Shown piece after piece: positions 23,190-36,413 of a stretch of 64,000 nucleotides of DNA. The position numbers and the translations under genes were made by a program. The stretch comes from Linyphia triangularis (taxonomy: Eukaryota > Arthropoda > Arachnida > Araneae > Linyphiidae): assembly GCA_963978545.1 (NCBI GenBank), contig OZ021733.1, forward strand, positions 74,245,589 to 74,309,588, read 5' to 3'. The notes under the pieces were generated by a model. It saw only the letters and a program-made list of their open reading frames with translations, did not search any database and was not told the origin of the DNA. Each line of letters begins with the position of its first letter. Position 1 is the stretch's first letter.

Positions 23190-24857
23190 TTCTCAAAATG
23201 CTTCCAGATTTTGGTTTTAAAATAGAAATATAGTTTACAGTAACTTTTTATTAAATATGCCCAAGAAAGGACCCTCAAATCGCTTTATAAACCAAGCTGT
23301 CGGTATAATTCAGAAAAATCCAAAATAACGCGTTAACACAGAAATGGAGACGTTTTTGAACGCAATTTTTGAAACTAGTTGGGAATTGTCCGAAATGCTT
23401 TAAAATTTTAGCTGTGACCTTAGAGTATGCTCAAAAGTTACTTTTTATCAAAACTGTTCAAGAAAGGACCCTTATATCGATTTATATCCCAAATTATCGG
23501 TAAAATTCAGAAAAATCCAAAATAACGCGTTAACACAGAAATAGAGACGATTTTGAAAGCAATTTTTAAAACTAGCTGGGAATTGTCCGAAATGCTTTGA
23601 AAATGATCAAAAGTAACTTTTTATAAAAACTGTCAAGAAAGGACCCTTAAATCGCTGTATAGCCTAAACTGTCGGTAAAATTCAGAAAAATCCAAAATAA
23701 CGCGTTAACACAGAAATAGAGACGATTTTGAACGATATTTTTCAAACTAGCTGGGAATTGTCCGAAATGCTTTGAAAATGCTCAAGAGTTACTTTTTATC
23801 AAAACTGTCAAGAAAGGACCCTTAAATCGCTTTATAGCCCAAACTGTCGGTAAAATTCAGAAAAATCCAAAATAACGCGTTAACACAGAAATAGAGACGA
23901 TTTTGAACGATATTTTTCAAACTAGCTGGGAATTGTCCGAAATGCTTTGAAAATGCTCAAGAGTTACTTTTTATCAAAACTGTCAAGAAAGGACCCTTAA
24001 ATCGCTTTATAGCCCAAACTGTCGGTAAAATTCAGAAAAATCCAAAATAACGCGTTAACACAGAAATAGAGACGATTTTGAAAGCAATTTTTAAAACTAG
24101 CTGGGAATTGTCCGAAATGCTTTGAAAATGCTCAAAAGTAACTTTTTATCAAAACTGTCAAGAAAGGACCCTTTAATCGCTTTATAGCCCAAACTGTTGG
24201 TAGAATTCCGAAAAATCCAAAATAACGCGTTAACACAGAAATAGAGACGGTTTTGAACGCAATTTCTGAAACTAGCTGGGAATTGTCCGAAATGCTTTAA
24301 AATTTTAGCTGTGACCTAAGAGTATGCTTAAAAATTACTTTTTATCAAAACTGTTCAAGAAAGGACCCTTAAATCGATTTATAGCCTAAACTGTCGGTAA
24401 AATTCAGAAAAATCCAAAATAACGCGTTAACACAGAAATAGAGACGATTTTGAACGATATTTTTAAAACTAGCTGGGAAATGTCCGAAATGCTTTGAAAA
24501 TGCTCAATAGTTACTTTTTATCAAAACTGTTCAAGAAAAGACCCTTAAATCGATTTATAGCCCAATCTGTCGGGAAAATTCAGTAAAATCCAAAATAACG
24601 CGTTAGCACAGAAATAGAGACGGTTTTGAACGAAATTTTGGAATTTAGCTGGGAAATGTCCGAAAAGTGTCAAATTTAGCTGTTAACATAGGAGAATGCT
24701 TAAGAGTTACTTTTTATCAAAACTATCCAAGAAAGGTCCCTTAAATCGCTTTATAGCCCAAACTGTCGTTAAAATTCAAAAAAATCCAAAATAACGCGTT
24801 TGCTCAGAAATGGAGACGATTTTGTACGAAATTTTGAAACTAGCTGGGAAATTTTAG
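23190..24857. repeat. A block, 9 monomers, 1668 bp
   Basis: Landmarks lie at 23325, 23522, 23697, 23872, 24047, 24222, 24419, 24595 and 24791. It has the same variant set as 16042-17709 (AAAAATTACTTTTT, CCGAAAAGTGTC, GATATTTTTCAAAC in monomer 4). Confidence 0.95.
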
Positions 24858-25801
24858 TTGAAGACCTGAAATATGTTTTATATTCATATTCTGTTGAAAT
24901 TTGACTGAAAAAATAATTTTTTGAATTTTCAAATTTTTCGAAATTTTTCAAAGGGGTTAGACTTAGGAAATTTTATGAAAAAATCACTTTTGCAAAAAAT
25001 AATTTTTTGAATTTTCAAATTTTTCAAAGGGGTTAGCCTTAGGAAATTTTATGAAAAAATCACTTTTTTAAAAAATAATTTTTTGAATTTTCAAATTTTT
25101 CGAAATTTTTCAAAGGGGTTAGTCTTAGGAAATTTTATGAAAAAATCACTTTTCCAAAAAATAATTTTTTGAATTTTCAAATTTTTCAAAGGGGTTAGCC
25201 TTAGGATATTTTATGAAAAAATCACTTTTCCAAAAAATAATTTTTTGAATTTTCAAATTTTTCAAAGGGGTTAGCCTTAGGAAATTTTATGAAAAAATCA
25301 CTTTTCCAAAAAATAATTTTTTGAATTTTCAAATTTTTCGAAATTTTTCAATGGGGTTAGTCTTAGGAAATTTTATGAAAAAATCACTTTTCCAAAAAAT
25401 AATTTTTTGAATTTTCAAATTTTTCAAAGGGGTTAGCCTTAGGATATTTTATGAAAAAATCACTTTTCCAAAAAATAATTTTTTGAATTTTCAAATTTTT
25501 CAAAGGGGTTAGCCTTAGGAAATTTTATGAAAAAATCACTTTTCCAAAAAATAATTTTTTGAATTTTCAAATTTTTCGAAATTTTTCAAAGGGGTTAGTC
25601 TTAGGAAATTTTATGAAAAAATCACTTTTCCAAAAAATAATTTTTTGAATTTTCAAATTTTTCAAAGGGGGTTAGCCTTAGGAAATTTTATGAAAAAATC
25701 ACTTTTCCAAAAAATAATTTTTTGAATTTTCAAATTTTTCGAAATTTTTCAAAGGGGTTAGCCTTAGGAAATTTTATGAAAAAATCACTTTTCCAAAAAA
25801 T
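24858..25801. repeat. B1 block, long form, 944 bp
   Basis: Eleven B units in the same order as 17710-18653, including CTGTTGAAATTTG, CACTTTTGCAAAAAA, CAATGGGGTTAG and the GGGGG unit. It opens onto the C array at 25802. Confidence 0.93.
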
Positions 25802-28800
25802 GGCTCAAAATGCTTCCAGATTTTGGTTTTAAAATAGAAATATGATTTGCAGTCACTTTATTTCAAATCTGCCCAAAAAAGGACCCTTAATTCAGTTTAT
25901 AGCCCAAAATGTAGGTAAAATTCAGAAATTTTCAGTGTTTGAAATGCAGTCCTTTTTTGGGATCAACTTTCGACCCCCTTAATATTTAGTGGTTGTTAAG
26001 ATTTTCGTTTTTAAGAATCTCCTATTAATGAACTTCAATGTTGCCAAGTTACAACATTGTGCTCCCAAAACTCTCTGTGTAAAAATTATGTATGTGTACC
26101 ACTGAAAAAAACAACTTTGCAAATTTTGACCCCCTTAATATTTTGTGGTTGTTAAGATTTTCGTTTTTAAGAATCTCCTATAGAAGACCTTAAATGTGGC
26201 CAAGTTACAATACTGTGCTCCAAATACACTATGAGTAAAAATTCAAAAACTGTAAAATCAATGTATTTTCAAAGGGAAATTTTGAACTTTGAAAATAGTG
26301 GCTCAAATGCTACCAAATTTTTTTTGGGGACCTGAAATATGTTTTATATTTATATTCTGTCCAAATGTGACTGAAAAAATAATTTTTTGAATTTTCAAAT
26401 TTTTCAAAGGGGTTAGCCTTAGGAAATTTTATGAAAAAATCACTTTTCCAAAAAATGGCTCAAAATGCTTCCAGATTTTGGTTTTAAAATAGAAATATGA
26501 TTTGCAGTCACTTTATTTCAAATCTGCCCAAAAAAGGACCCTTAATTCAGTTTATAGCCCAAAATGTAGGTAAAATTCAGAAATTTTCAGTGTTTGAAAT
26601 GCAGTCCTTTTTTGGGATCAACTTTCGACCCCCTTAATATTTAGTGGTTGTTAAGATTTTCATTTTTAAGAATCTCCTATTAATGAACTTCAATGTGGCC
26701 AAGTCACAACATTGTGCTCCCAAAACTCTCTGTGTAAAAATTATGTATGTGTACCACTGAAAAAAACAACTTTGCAAATTTTGACCCCCTTAATATTTTG
26801 TGGTTGTTAAGATTTTCGTTTTTAAGAATCTCCTATAGAAGACCTTAAATGTGGCCAAGTTACAATACTGTGCTCCAAATACACTATGAGTAAAAATTCA
26901 AAAACTGTAAAATCAATGTATTTTCAAAGGGAAATTTTGAACTTTGAAAATAGTGGCTCAAATGCTACCAAATTTTTTTTGGGGACCTGAAATATGTTTT
27001 ATATTTATATTCTGTCCAAATGTGACTGAAAAAATAATTTTTTGAATTTTCAAATTTTTCGAAATTTTTCAAAGGGGTTAGCCTTAGGAAATTTTATGAA
27101 AAAATCACTTTTCCAAAAAATGGCTCAAAATGCTTCCAGATTTTGGTTTTAAAATAGAAATATGATTTGCAGTCACTTTATTTCAAATCTGCCCAAAAAA
27201 GGACCCTTAATTCAGTTTATAGCCCAAAATGTAGGTAAAATTCAGAAATTTTCAGTGTTTGAAATGCAGTCCTTTTTTGGGATCAACTTTCGACCCCCTT
27301 AATATTTAGTGGTTGTTAAGATTTTCGTTTTTAAGAATCTCCTATTAATGAACTTCAATGTTGCCAAGTTACAACATTGTGCTCCCAAAACTCTCTGTGT
27401 AAAAATTATGTATGTGTACCACTGAAAAAAACAACTTTGCAAATTTTGACCCCCTTAATATTTTGTGGTTGTTAAGATTTTCGTTTTTAAGAATCTCCTA
27501 TAGAAGACCTTAAATGTGGCCAAATTACAATACTGTGCTCCAAATACACTATGAGTAAAAATTCAAAAACTGTAAAATCAATGTATTTTCAAAGGGAAAT
27601 TTTGAACTTTGAAAATAGTGGCTCAAATGCTACCAAATTTTTTTTGGGGACCTGAAATATGTTTTATATTTATATTCTGTCCAAATGTGACTGAAAAAAT
27701 AATTTTTTGAATTTTCAAATTTTTCAAAGGGGTTAGCCTTAGGAAATTTTATGAAAAAATCACTTTTCCAAAAAATGGCTCAAAATGCTTCCAGATTTTG
27801 GTTTTAAAATAGAAATATGATTTGCAGTCACTTTATTTCAAATCTGCCCAAAAAAGGACCCTTAATTCAGTTTATAGCCCAAAATGTAGGTAAAATTCAG
27901 AAATTTTCAGTGTTTGAAATGCAGTCCTTTTTTGGGATCAACTTTCGACCCCCTTAATATTTAGTGGTTGTTAAGATTTTCATTTTTAAGAATCTCCTAT
28001 TAATGAACTTCAATGTGGCCAAGTCACAACATTGTGCTCCCAAAACTCTCTGTGTAAAAATTATGTATGTGTACCACTGAAAAAAACAACTTTGCAAATT
28101 TTGACCCCCTTAATATTTTGTGGTTGTTAAGATTTTCGTTTTTAAGAATCTCCTATAGAAGACCTTAAATGTGGCCAAGTTACAATACTGTGCTCCAAAT
28201 ACACTATGAGTAAAAATTCAAAAACTGTAAAATCAATGTATTTTCAAAGGGAAATTTTGAACTTTGAAAATAGTGGCTCAAATGCTACCAAATTTTTTTT
28301 GGGGACCTGAAATATGTTTTATATTTATATTCTGTCCAAATGTGACTGAAAAAATAATTTTTTGAATTTTCAAATTTTTCGAAATTTTTCAAAGGGGTTA
28401 GCCTTAGGAAATTTTATGAAAAAATCACTTTTCCAAAAAATGGCTCAAAATGCTTCCAGATTTTGGTTTTAAAATAGAAATATGATTTGCAGTCACTTTA
28501 TTTCAAATCTGCCCAAAAAAGGACCCTTAATTCAGTTTATAGCCCAAAATGTAGGTAAAATTCAGAAATTTTCAGTGTTTGAAATGCAGTCCTTTTTTGG
28601 GATCAACTTTCGACCCCCTTAATATTTAGTGGTTGTTAAGATTTTCGTTTTTAAGAATCTCCTATTAATGAACTTCAATGTTGCCAAGTTACAACATTGT
28701 GCTCCCAAAACTCTCTGTGTAAAAATTATGTATGTGTACCACTGAAAAAAACAACTTTGCAAATTTTGACCCCCTTAATATTTTGTGGTTGTTAAGATTT

Positions 28801-30437
28801 TCGTTTTTAAGAATCTCCTATAGAAGACCTTAAATGTGGCCAAATTACAATACTGTGCTCAAAATACACTATGAGTAAAAATTCAAAAACTGTAAAATCA
28901 ATGTATTTTCAAAGGGAAATTTTGAACTTTGAAAATAGTGGCTCAAATGCTACCAAATTTTTTTTGGGGACCTGAAATATGTTTTATATTCATATTCTGT
29001 CCAAATGTGACTGAAAAAATAATTTTTTGAATTTTCAAATTTTTCGAAATTTTTCAAACGGGTTAGCCTTAGGAAATTTTATGAAAAAATCACTTTTCCA
29101 AAAAATGGCTCAAAATGCTTCCAGATTTTGGTTTTAAAATAGAAATATGATTTGCAGTCACTTTATTTCAAATCTGCCCAAAAAAGGACCCTTAATTCAG
29201 TTTATAGCCCAAAATGTAGGTAAAATTCAGAAATTTTCAGTGTTTGAAATGCAGTCCTTTTTTGGGATCAACTTTCGACCCCCTTAATATTTAGTGGTTG
29301 TTAAGATTTTCGTTTTTAAGAATCTCCTATTAATGAACTTCAATGTTGCCAAGTTACAACATTGTGCTCCCAAAACTCTCTGTGTAAAAATTATGTATGT
29401 GTACCACTGAAAAAAACAACTTTGCAAATTTTGACCCCCTTAATATTTTGTGGTTGTTAAGATTTTCGTTTTTAAGAATCTCCTATAGAAGACCTTAAAT
29501 GTGGCCAAGTTACAATACTGTGCTCCAAATACACTATGAGTAAAAATTCAAAAACTGTAAAATCAATGTATTTTCAAAGGGAAATTTTGAACTTTTAAAA
29601 TAGTGGCTCAAATGCTACCAAATTTTTTTTGGGGACCTGAAATATGTTTTATATTCATATTCTGTCCAAATGTGACTGAAAAAATAATTTTTTGAATTTT
29701 CAAATTTTTCGAAATTTTTCAAAGGGGTTAGCCTTAGGAAATTTTATGAAAAAATCACTTTTCCAAAAAATGACTCAAAATGCTTCCAGATTTTGGTTTT
29801 AAAATAGAAATATGATTTGCAGTCACTTTATTTCAAATCTGCCCAAAAAAGGACCCTTTAATTCAGTTTATAGCCCAAAATGTAGGTAAAATTCAGAAAT
29901 TTTCAGTGTTTGAAATGCAGTCCTTTTTTGGGATAAACTTTCGACCACCTTAATATTTAGTGGTTGTTAAGATTTTCATTTTTAAGAATCTCCTATTAAT
30001 GAACTTCAATGTGGCCAAGTCACAACATTGTGCTCCCAAAACTCTCTGTGTAAAAATTATGTATGTGTACCACTGAAAAAAACAAATTTGCAAATTTTGA
30101 CCCCCTTAATATTTTGTGGTTGTTAAGATTTTCGTTTTTAAGAATCTCCTATAGAAGACCTTAAATGTGGCCAAGTTACAATACTGTGCTCCAAATACAC
30201 TATGAGTAAAAATTCAAAAACTGTAAAATCAATGTATTTTCAAAGGGAAATTTTGAACTTTGAAAATAGTGGCTCAAATGCTACCAAATTTTTTTTGTGG
30301 ACCTGAAATATGTTTTATATTCATATTCTGTCCAAATGTGACTGAAAAAATAATTTTTTGAATTTTCAAATTTTTCGAAATTTTTCAAAGGGGTTAGTCT
30401 TAGGAAATTTTATGAAAAAATCACTTTTCCAAAAAAT
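25802..30437. repeat. C array, 7 monomers
   Basis: Starts lie at 25802, 26457, 27122, 27777, 28442, 29107 and 29772. Copies 1 and 3 are 655 bp (10-bp step lost), so 25802-27121 and 27122-28441 form a 1320-bp tandem duplication of a two-copy block. Copy 5 ends with CAAACGGG. Copy 7 opens with TGACTC, has GACCACCTTAAT, and leads into B2 without a terminal copy, as at 9399-10064. Confidence 0.94.
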
Positions 30438-30977
30438 AATTTTTTGAATTTTCAAATTTTTCAAAGGGTTAGCCTTAGGAAATTTTATGAAAAAATCACT
30501 TTTCCAAAAAATAATTTTTTCAATTTTCAAATTTTTCAAAGGGGTTAGTCTTAGGAAATTTTATGAAAAAATCACTTTTCCAAAAAAAAAAATTTTGAAT
30601 TTTCAAATTTTTCAAAGGGGTTAGCCTTAGGAAATTTTATGAAAAAATCACTTTTTCAAAAAATAATTTTTTGAATTTTCAAATTTTTCAAAGGGGTTAG
30701 CCTTAGGAAATTTTATGAAAAAATCACTTTTTCAAAAAATAATTTTTTGAATTTTCAAATTTTTCAAGGGGGTTAGCCTTAGGAAATTTTACGAAAAAAT
30801 CACTTTTTCAAAAAATAATTTTTTGAATTTTCAAATTTTTCAAGGGGGTTAGCCTTAGGAAATTTTACGAAAAAATCACTTTTCCAAAAATAATTTTTTG
30901 AATTTTCAAATTTTTCGAAATTTTTCAAAGGGGTTAGACTTAGGAAATTTTATGAAAAAATCACTTTTCCAAAAAAT
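30438..30977. repeat. B2 block with A run, 540 bp
   Basis: Same unit order as 10065-10605, including the CCAAAAAAAAAAATTTTG run near 30580 and the extra CAAAGGGGTTAGCC unit. It is one base shorter than that block. It lacks the ATCCCTTTT units present in the other B2 blocks. Confidence 0.92.
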
Positions 30978-32645
30978 TTCTCAAAATGCTTCCAGATTTT
31001 GGTTTTAAAATAGAAATATAGTTTACAGTAACTTTTTATTAAATATGCCCAAGAAAGGACCCTCAAATCGCTTTATAAACCAAGCTGTCGGTATAATTCA
31101 GAAAAATCCAAAATAACGCGTTAACACAGAAATGGAGACGTTTTTGAACGCAATTTTTGAAACTAGTTGGGAATTGTCCGAAATGCTTTAAAATTTTAGC
31201 TGTGACCTTAGAGTATGCTCAAAAGTTACTTTTTATCAAAACTGTTCAAGAAAGGACCCTTATATCGATTTATATCCCAAATTATCGGTAAAATTCAGAA
31301 AAATCCAAAATAACGCGTTAACACAGAAATAGAGACGATTTTGAAAGCAATTTTTAAAACTAGCTGGGAATTGTCCGAAATGCTTTGAAAATGATCAAAA
31401 GTAACTTTTTATAAAAACTGTCAAGAAAGGACCCTTAAATCGCTGTATAGCCTAAACTGTCGGTAAAATTCAGAAAAATCCAAAATAACGCGTTAACACA
31501 GAAATAGAGACGATTTTGAACGATATTTTTCAAACTAGCTGGGAATTGTCCGAAATGCTTTGAAAATGCTCAAGAGTTACTTTTTATCAAAACTGTCAAG
31601 AAAGGACCCTTAAATCGCTTTATAGCCCAAACTGTCGGTAAAATTCAGAAAAATCCAAAATAACGCGTTAACACAGAAATAGAGACGATTTTGAACGATA
31701 TTTTTAAAACTAGCTGGGAATTGTCCGAAATGCTTTGAAAATGCTCAAGAGTTACTTTTTATCAAAACTGTCAAGAAAGGACCCTTAAATCGCTTTATAG
31801 CCCAAACTGTCGGTAAAATTCAGAAAAATCCAAAATAACGCGTTAACACAGAAATAGAGACGATTTTGAAAGCAATTTTTAAAACTAGCTGGGAATTGTC
31901 CGAAATGCTTTGAAAATGCTCAAAAGTAACTTTTTATCAAAACTGTCAAGAAAGGACCCTTTAATCGCTTTATAGCCCAAACTGTTGGTAGAATTCCGAA
32001 AAATCCAAAATAACGCGTTAACACAGAAATAGAGACGGTTTTGAACGCAATTTCTGAAACTAGCTGGGAATTGTCCGAAATGCTTTAAAATTTTAGCTGT
32101 GACCTAAGAGTATGCTTAAAAGTTTTTTTTTATCAAAACTGTTCAAGAAAGGACCCTTAAATCGATTTATAGCCTAAACTGTCGGTAAAATTCAGAAAAA
32201 TCCAAAATAACGCGTTAACACAGAAATAGAGACGATTTTGAACGATATTTTTAAAACTAGCTGGGAAATGTCCGAAATGCTTTGAAAATGCTCAATAGTT
32301 ACTTTTTATCAAAACTGTTCAAGAAAAGACCCTTAAATCGATTTATAGCCCAATCTGTCGGGAAAATTCAGTAAAATCCAAAATAACGCGTTAGCACAGA
32401 AATAGAGACGGTTTTGAACGAAATTTTGGAATTTAGCTGGGAAATGTCCGAAATGTGTCAAATTTAGCTGTTAACATAGGAGAATGCTTAAGAGTTACTT
32501 TTTATCAAAACTATCCAAGAAAGGTCCCTTAAATCGCTTTATAGCCCAAACTGTCGTTAAAATTCAAAAAAATCCAAAATAACGCGTTTGCTCAGAAATG
32601 GAGACGATTTTGTACGAAATTTTGAAACTAGCTGGGAAATTTTAG
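30978..32645. repeat. A block, 9 monomers, 1668 bp
   Basis: Landmarks lie at 31113, 31310, 31485, 31660, 31835, 32010, 32207, 32383 and 32579. It has the AAAAGTTTTTTTTTATC and CCGAAATGTGTC variants, as at 10606-12273, which lies exactly 20372 bp upstream. Confidence 0.95.
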
Positions 32646-33197
32646 TTGAAGACCTGAAATATGTTTTATATTCATATTCTGTCGAAATTTGACTGAAAAA
32701 ATAATTTTTTGAATTTTCAAATTTTTCGAAATTTTTCAAAGGGGTTAGACTTAGGAAATTTTATGAAAAAATCACTTTTCCAAAAAATAATTTTTTGAAT
32801 TTTCAAATTTTTCGAAATTTTTCAAAGGGGTTAGTCTTAGGAAATTTTATGAAAAAATCACTTTTCCAAAAAATAATTTTTTGAATTTTCAAATTTTTCA
32901 AAGGGGTTAGCCTTAGGATATTTTATGAAAAAATCACTTTTCCAAAAAATAATTTTTTGAATTTTCAAATTTTTCAAAGGGGTTAGCCTTAGGAAATTTT
33001 ATGAAAAAATCACTTTTCCAAAAATAATTTTTTGAATTTTCAAATTTTTCGAAATTTTTGAAAGGGGTTAGCCTTGGGAAATTTTATGAAAAAATCACTT
33101 TTCCAAAAAATAATTTTTTGAATTTTCAAATTTTTCGAAATTTTTCAAAGGGGTTAGCCTTAGGAAATTTTATGAAAAAATCACTTTTCCAAAAAAT
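32646..33197. repeat. B1 block, short form, 552 bp
   Basis: Six units with the TTTTTGAAAGGGG/CTTGGGAAATT marker unit. It is the copy of 12274-12825 at +20372. Confidence 0.93.
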
Positions 33198-35864
33198 GGC
33201 TCAAAATGCTTCCAGATTTTGGTTTTAAAATAGAAATATGATTTGCAGTCACTTTATTTCAAATCTGCCCAAAAAAGGACCCTTAATTCAGTTTATAGCC
33301 CAAAATGTAGGTAAAATTCAGAAATTTTCAGTGTTTGAAATGCAGTCCTTTTTTGGGATCAACTTTCGACCCCCTTAATATTTAGTGGTTGTTAAGATTT
33401 TCGTTTTTAAGAATCTCCTATTAATGAACTTCAATGTTGCCAAGTTACAACATTGTGCTCCCAAAACTCTCTGTGTAAAAATTATGTATGTGTACCACTG
33501 AAAAAAACAACTTTGCAAATTTTGACCCCCTTAATATTTTGTGGTTGTTAAGATTTTCGTTTTTAAGAATCTCCTATAGAAGACCTTAAATGTGGCCAAG
33601 TTACAATACTGTGCTCCAAATACACTATGAGTAAAAATTCAAAAACTGTAAAATCAATGTATTTTCAAAGGGAAATTTTGAACTTTTAAAATAGTGGCTC
33701 AAATGCTACCAAATTTTTTTTGGGGACCTGAAATATGTTTTATATTTATATTCTGTCCAAATGTGACTGAAAAAATAATTTTTTGAATTTTCAAATTTTT
33801 CGAAATTTTTCAAAGGGGTTAGCCTTAGGAAATTTTATGAAAAAATCACTTTTCCAAAAAATGGCTCAAAATGCTTCCAGATTTTGGTTTTAAAATAGAA
33901 ATATGATTTGCAGTCACTTTATTTCAAATCTGCCCAAAAAAGGACCCTTAATTCAGTTTATAGCCCAAAATGTAGGTAAAATTCAGAAATTTTCAGTGTT
34001 TGAAATGCAGTCCTTTTTTGGGATCAACTTTCGACCCCCTTAATATTTAGTGGTTGTTAAGATTTTCGTTTTTAAGAATCTCCTATTAATGAACTTCAAT
34101 GTTGCCAAGTTACAACATTGTGCTCCCAAAACTCTCTGTGTAAAAATTATGTATGTGTACCACTGAAAAAAACAACTTTGCAAATTTTGACCCCCTTAAT
34201 ATTTTGTGGTTGTTAAGATTTTCGTTTTTAAGAATCTCCTATAGAAGACCTTAAATGTGGCCAAGTTACAATACTGTGCTCCAAATACACTATGAGTAAA
34301 AATTCAAAAACTGTAAAATCAATGTATTTTCAAAGGGAAATTTTGAACTTTTAAAATAGTGGCTCAAATGCTACCAAATTTTTTTTGGGGACCTGAAATA
34401 TGTTTTATATTCATATTCTGTCCAAATGTGACTGAAAAAATAATTTTTTGAATTTTCAAATTTTTCGAAATTTTTCAAAGGGGTTAGCCTTAGGAAATTT
34501 TATGAAAAAATCACTTTTCCAAAAAATGGCTCAAAATGCTTCCAGATTTTGGTTTTAAAATAGAAATATGATTTGCAGTCACTTTATTTCAAATCTGCCC
34601 AAAAAAGGACCCTTTAATTCAGTTTATAGCCCAAAATGTAGGTAAAATTCAGAAATTTTCAGTGTTTGAAATGCAGTCCTTTTTTGGGATAAACTTTCGA
34701 CCCCCTTAATATTTAGTGGTTGTTAAGATTTTCATTTTTAAGAATCTCCTATTAATGAACTTCAATGTGGCCAAGTCACAACACTGTGCTCCCAAAACTC
34801 TCTGTGTAAAAATTATGTATGTGTACCACTGAAAAAAACAACTTTGCAAATTTTGACCCCCTTAATATTTTGTGGTTGTTAAGATTTTCGTTTTTAAGAA
34901 TCTCCTATAGAAGACCTTAAATGTGGCCAAGTTACAATACTGTGCTCAAAATACACTATGAGTAAAAATTCAAAAACTGTAAAATCAATGTATTTTCAAA
35001 GGGAAATTTTGAACTTTGAAAATAGTGGCTCAAATGCTACCAAATTTTTTTTGTGGACCTGAAATATGTTTTATATTCATATTCTGTCCAAATGTGACTG
35101 AAAAAATAATTTTTTGAATTTTCAAATTTTTCGAAATTTTTCAAAGGGGTTAGCCTTAGGAAATTTTATGAAAAAATCACTTTTCCAAAAAATGGCTCAA
35201 AATGCTTCCAGATTTTGGTTTTAAAATAGAAATATGATTTGCAGTCACTTTATTTCAAATCTGCCCAAAAAAGGACCCTTTAATTCAGTTTATAGCCCAA
35301 AATGTAGGTAAAATTCAGAAATTTTCAGTGTTTGAAATGCAGTCCTTTTTTGGGATAAACTTTCGACCCCCTTAATATTTAGTGGTTGTTAAGATTTTCA
35401 TTTTTAAGAATCTCCTATTAATGAACTTCAATGTGGCCAAGTCACAACATTGTGCTCCCAAAACTCTCTGTGTAAAAATTATGTATGTGTACCACTGAAA
35501 AAAACAACTTTGCAAATTTTGACCCCCTTAATATTTTGTGGTTGTTAAGATTTTCGTTTTTAAGAATCTCCTATAGAAGACCTTAAATGTGGCCAAGTTA
35601 CAATACTGTGCTCCAAATACACTACGAGTAAAAATTCAAAAACTCCAAAATACAATCAATGTATTTTCAAAGGGAAATTTTGAACTTTGAAAATAATGGC
35701 TCAAATGCTACCAAATTTTTTTTGGGGACCTGAAATATGTTTTATATTTATATTCTGTCCAAATGTGACTGAAAAAATAATTTTTTGAATTTTCAAATTT
35801 TTCGAAATTTTTCAAAGGGGTTAGCCTTATGAAATTTTATGAAAAAATCCCTTTTCCAAAAAAT
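33198..35864. repeat. C array, 4 monomers
   Basis: Starts lie at 33198, 33863, 34528 and 35194, with periods 665, 665 and 666. The internal variants (two ACTTTTAAAATAG copies, a CACAACACTGTG type 2 copy, a terminal copy) match 12826-15492 in order and spacing. Confidence 0.95.
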
Positions 35865-36413
35865 AATTTTTTGAATTTTCAAATTTTTCAAAGGGGTTAG
35901 CCTTAGGAAATTTTATGAAAAAATCACTTTTCCAAAAAATAATTTTTTGAATTTTCAAATTTTTCGAAATTTTTCAAAGGGGTTAGTCTTAGGAAATTTT
36001 AGGAAAAAATCACTTTTCCAAAAAATAATTTTTTGAATTTTCAAATTTTTCAAAGGGTTAGCCTTAGGAAATTTTATGAAAAAATCACTTTTCCAAAAAA
36101 TAATTTTTTCAATTTTCAAATTTTTCAAAGGGGTTAGTCTTAGGAAATTTTATGAAAAAATCACTTTTCCAAAAAAATTTTTTTGAATTTTCAAATTTTT
36201 CAAAGGGGTTAGCCTTAGGAAATTTTATGAAAAAATCACTTTTTCAAAAAATAATTTTTTGAATTTTCAAATTTTTCAAGGGGGTTAGCCTTAGGAAATT
36301 TTACGAAAAAATCACTTTTCCAAAAATAATTTTTTGAATTTTCAAATTTTTCGAAATTTTTCAAAGGGGTTAGACTTAGGAAATTTTATGAAAAAATCAC
36401 TTTTCCAAAAAAT
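35865..36413. repeat. B2 block, standard 549 bp
   Basis: Standard order, with CCAAAAAAATTTTTTTG at about 36170, the same variant as in 15493-16041. Confidence 0.92.
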
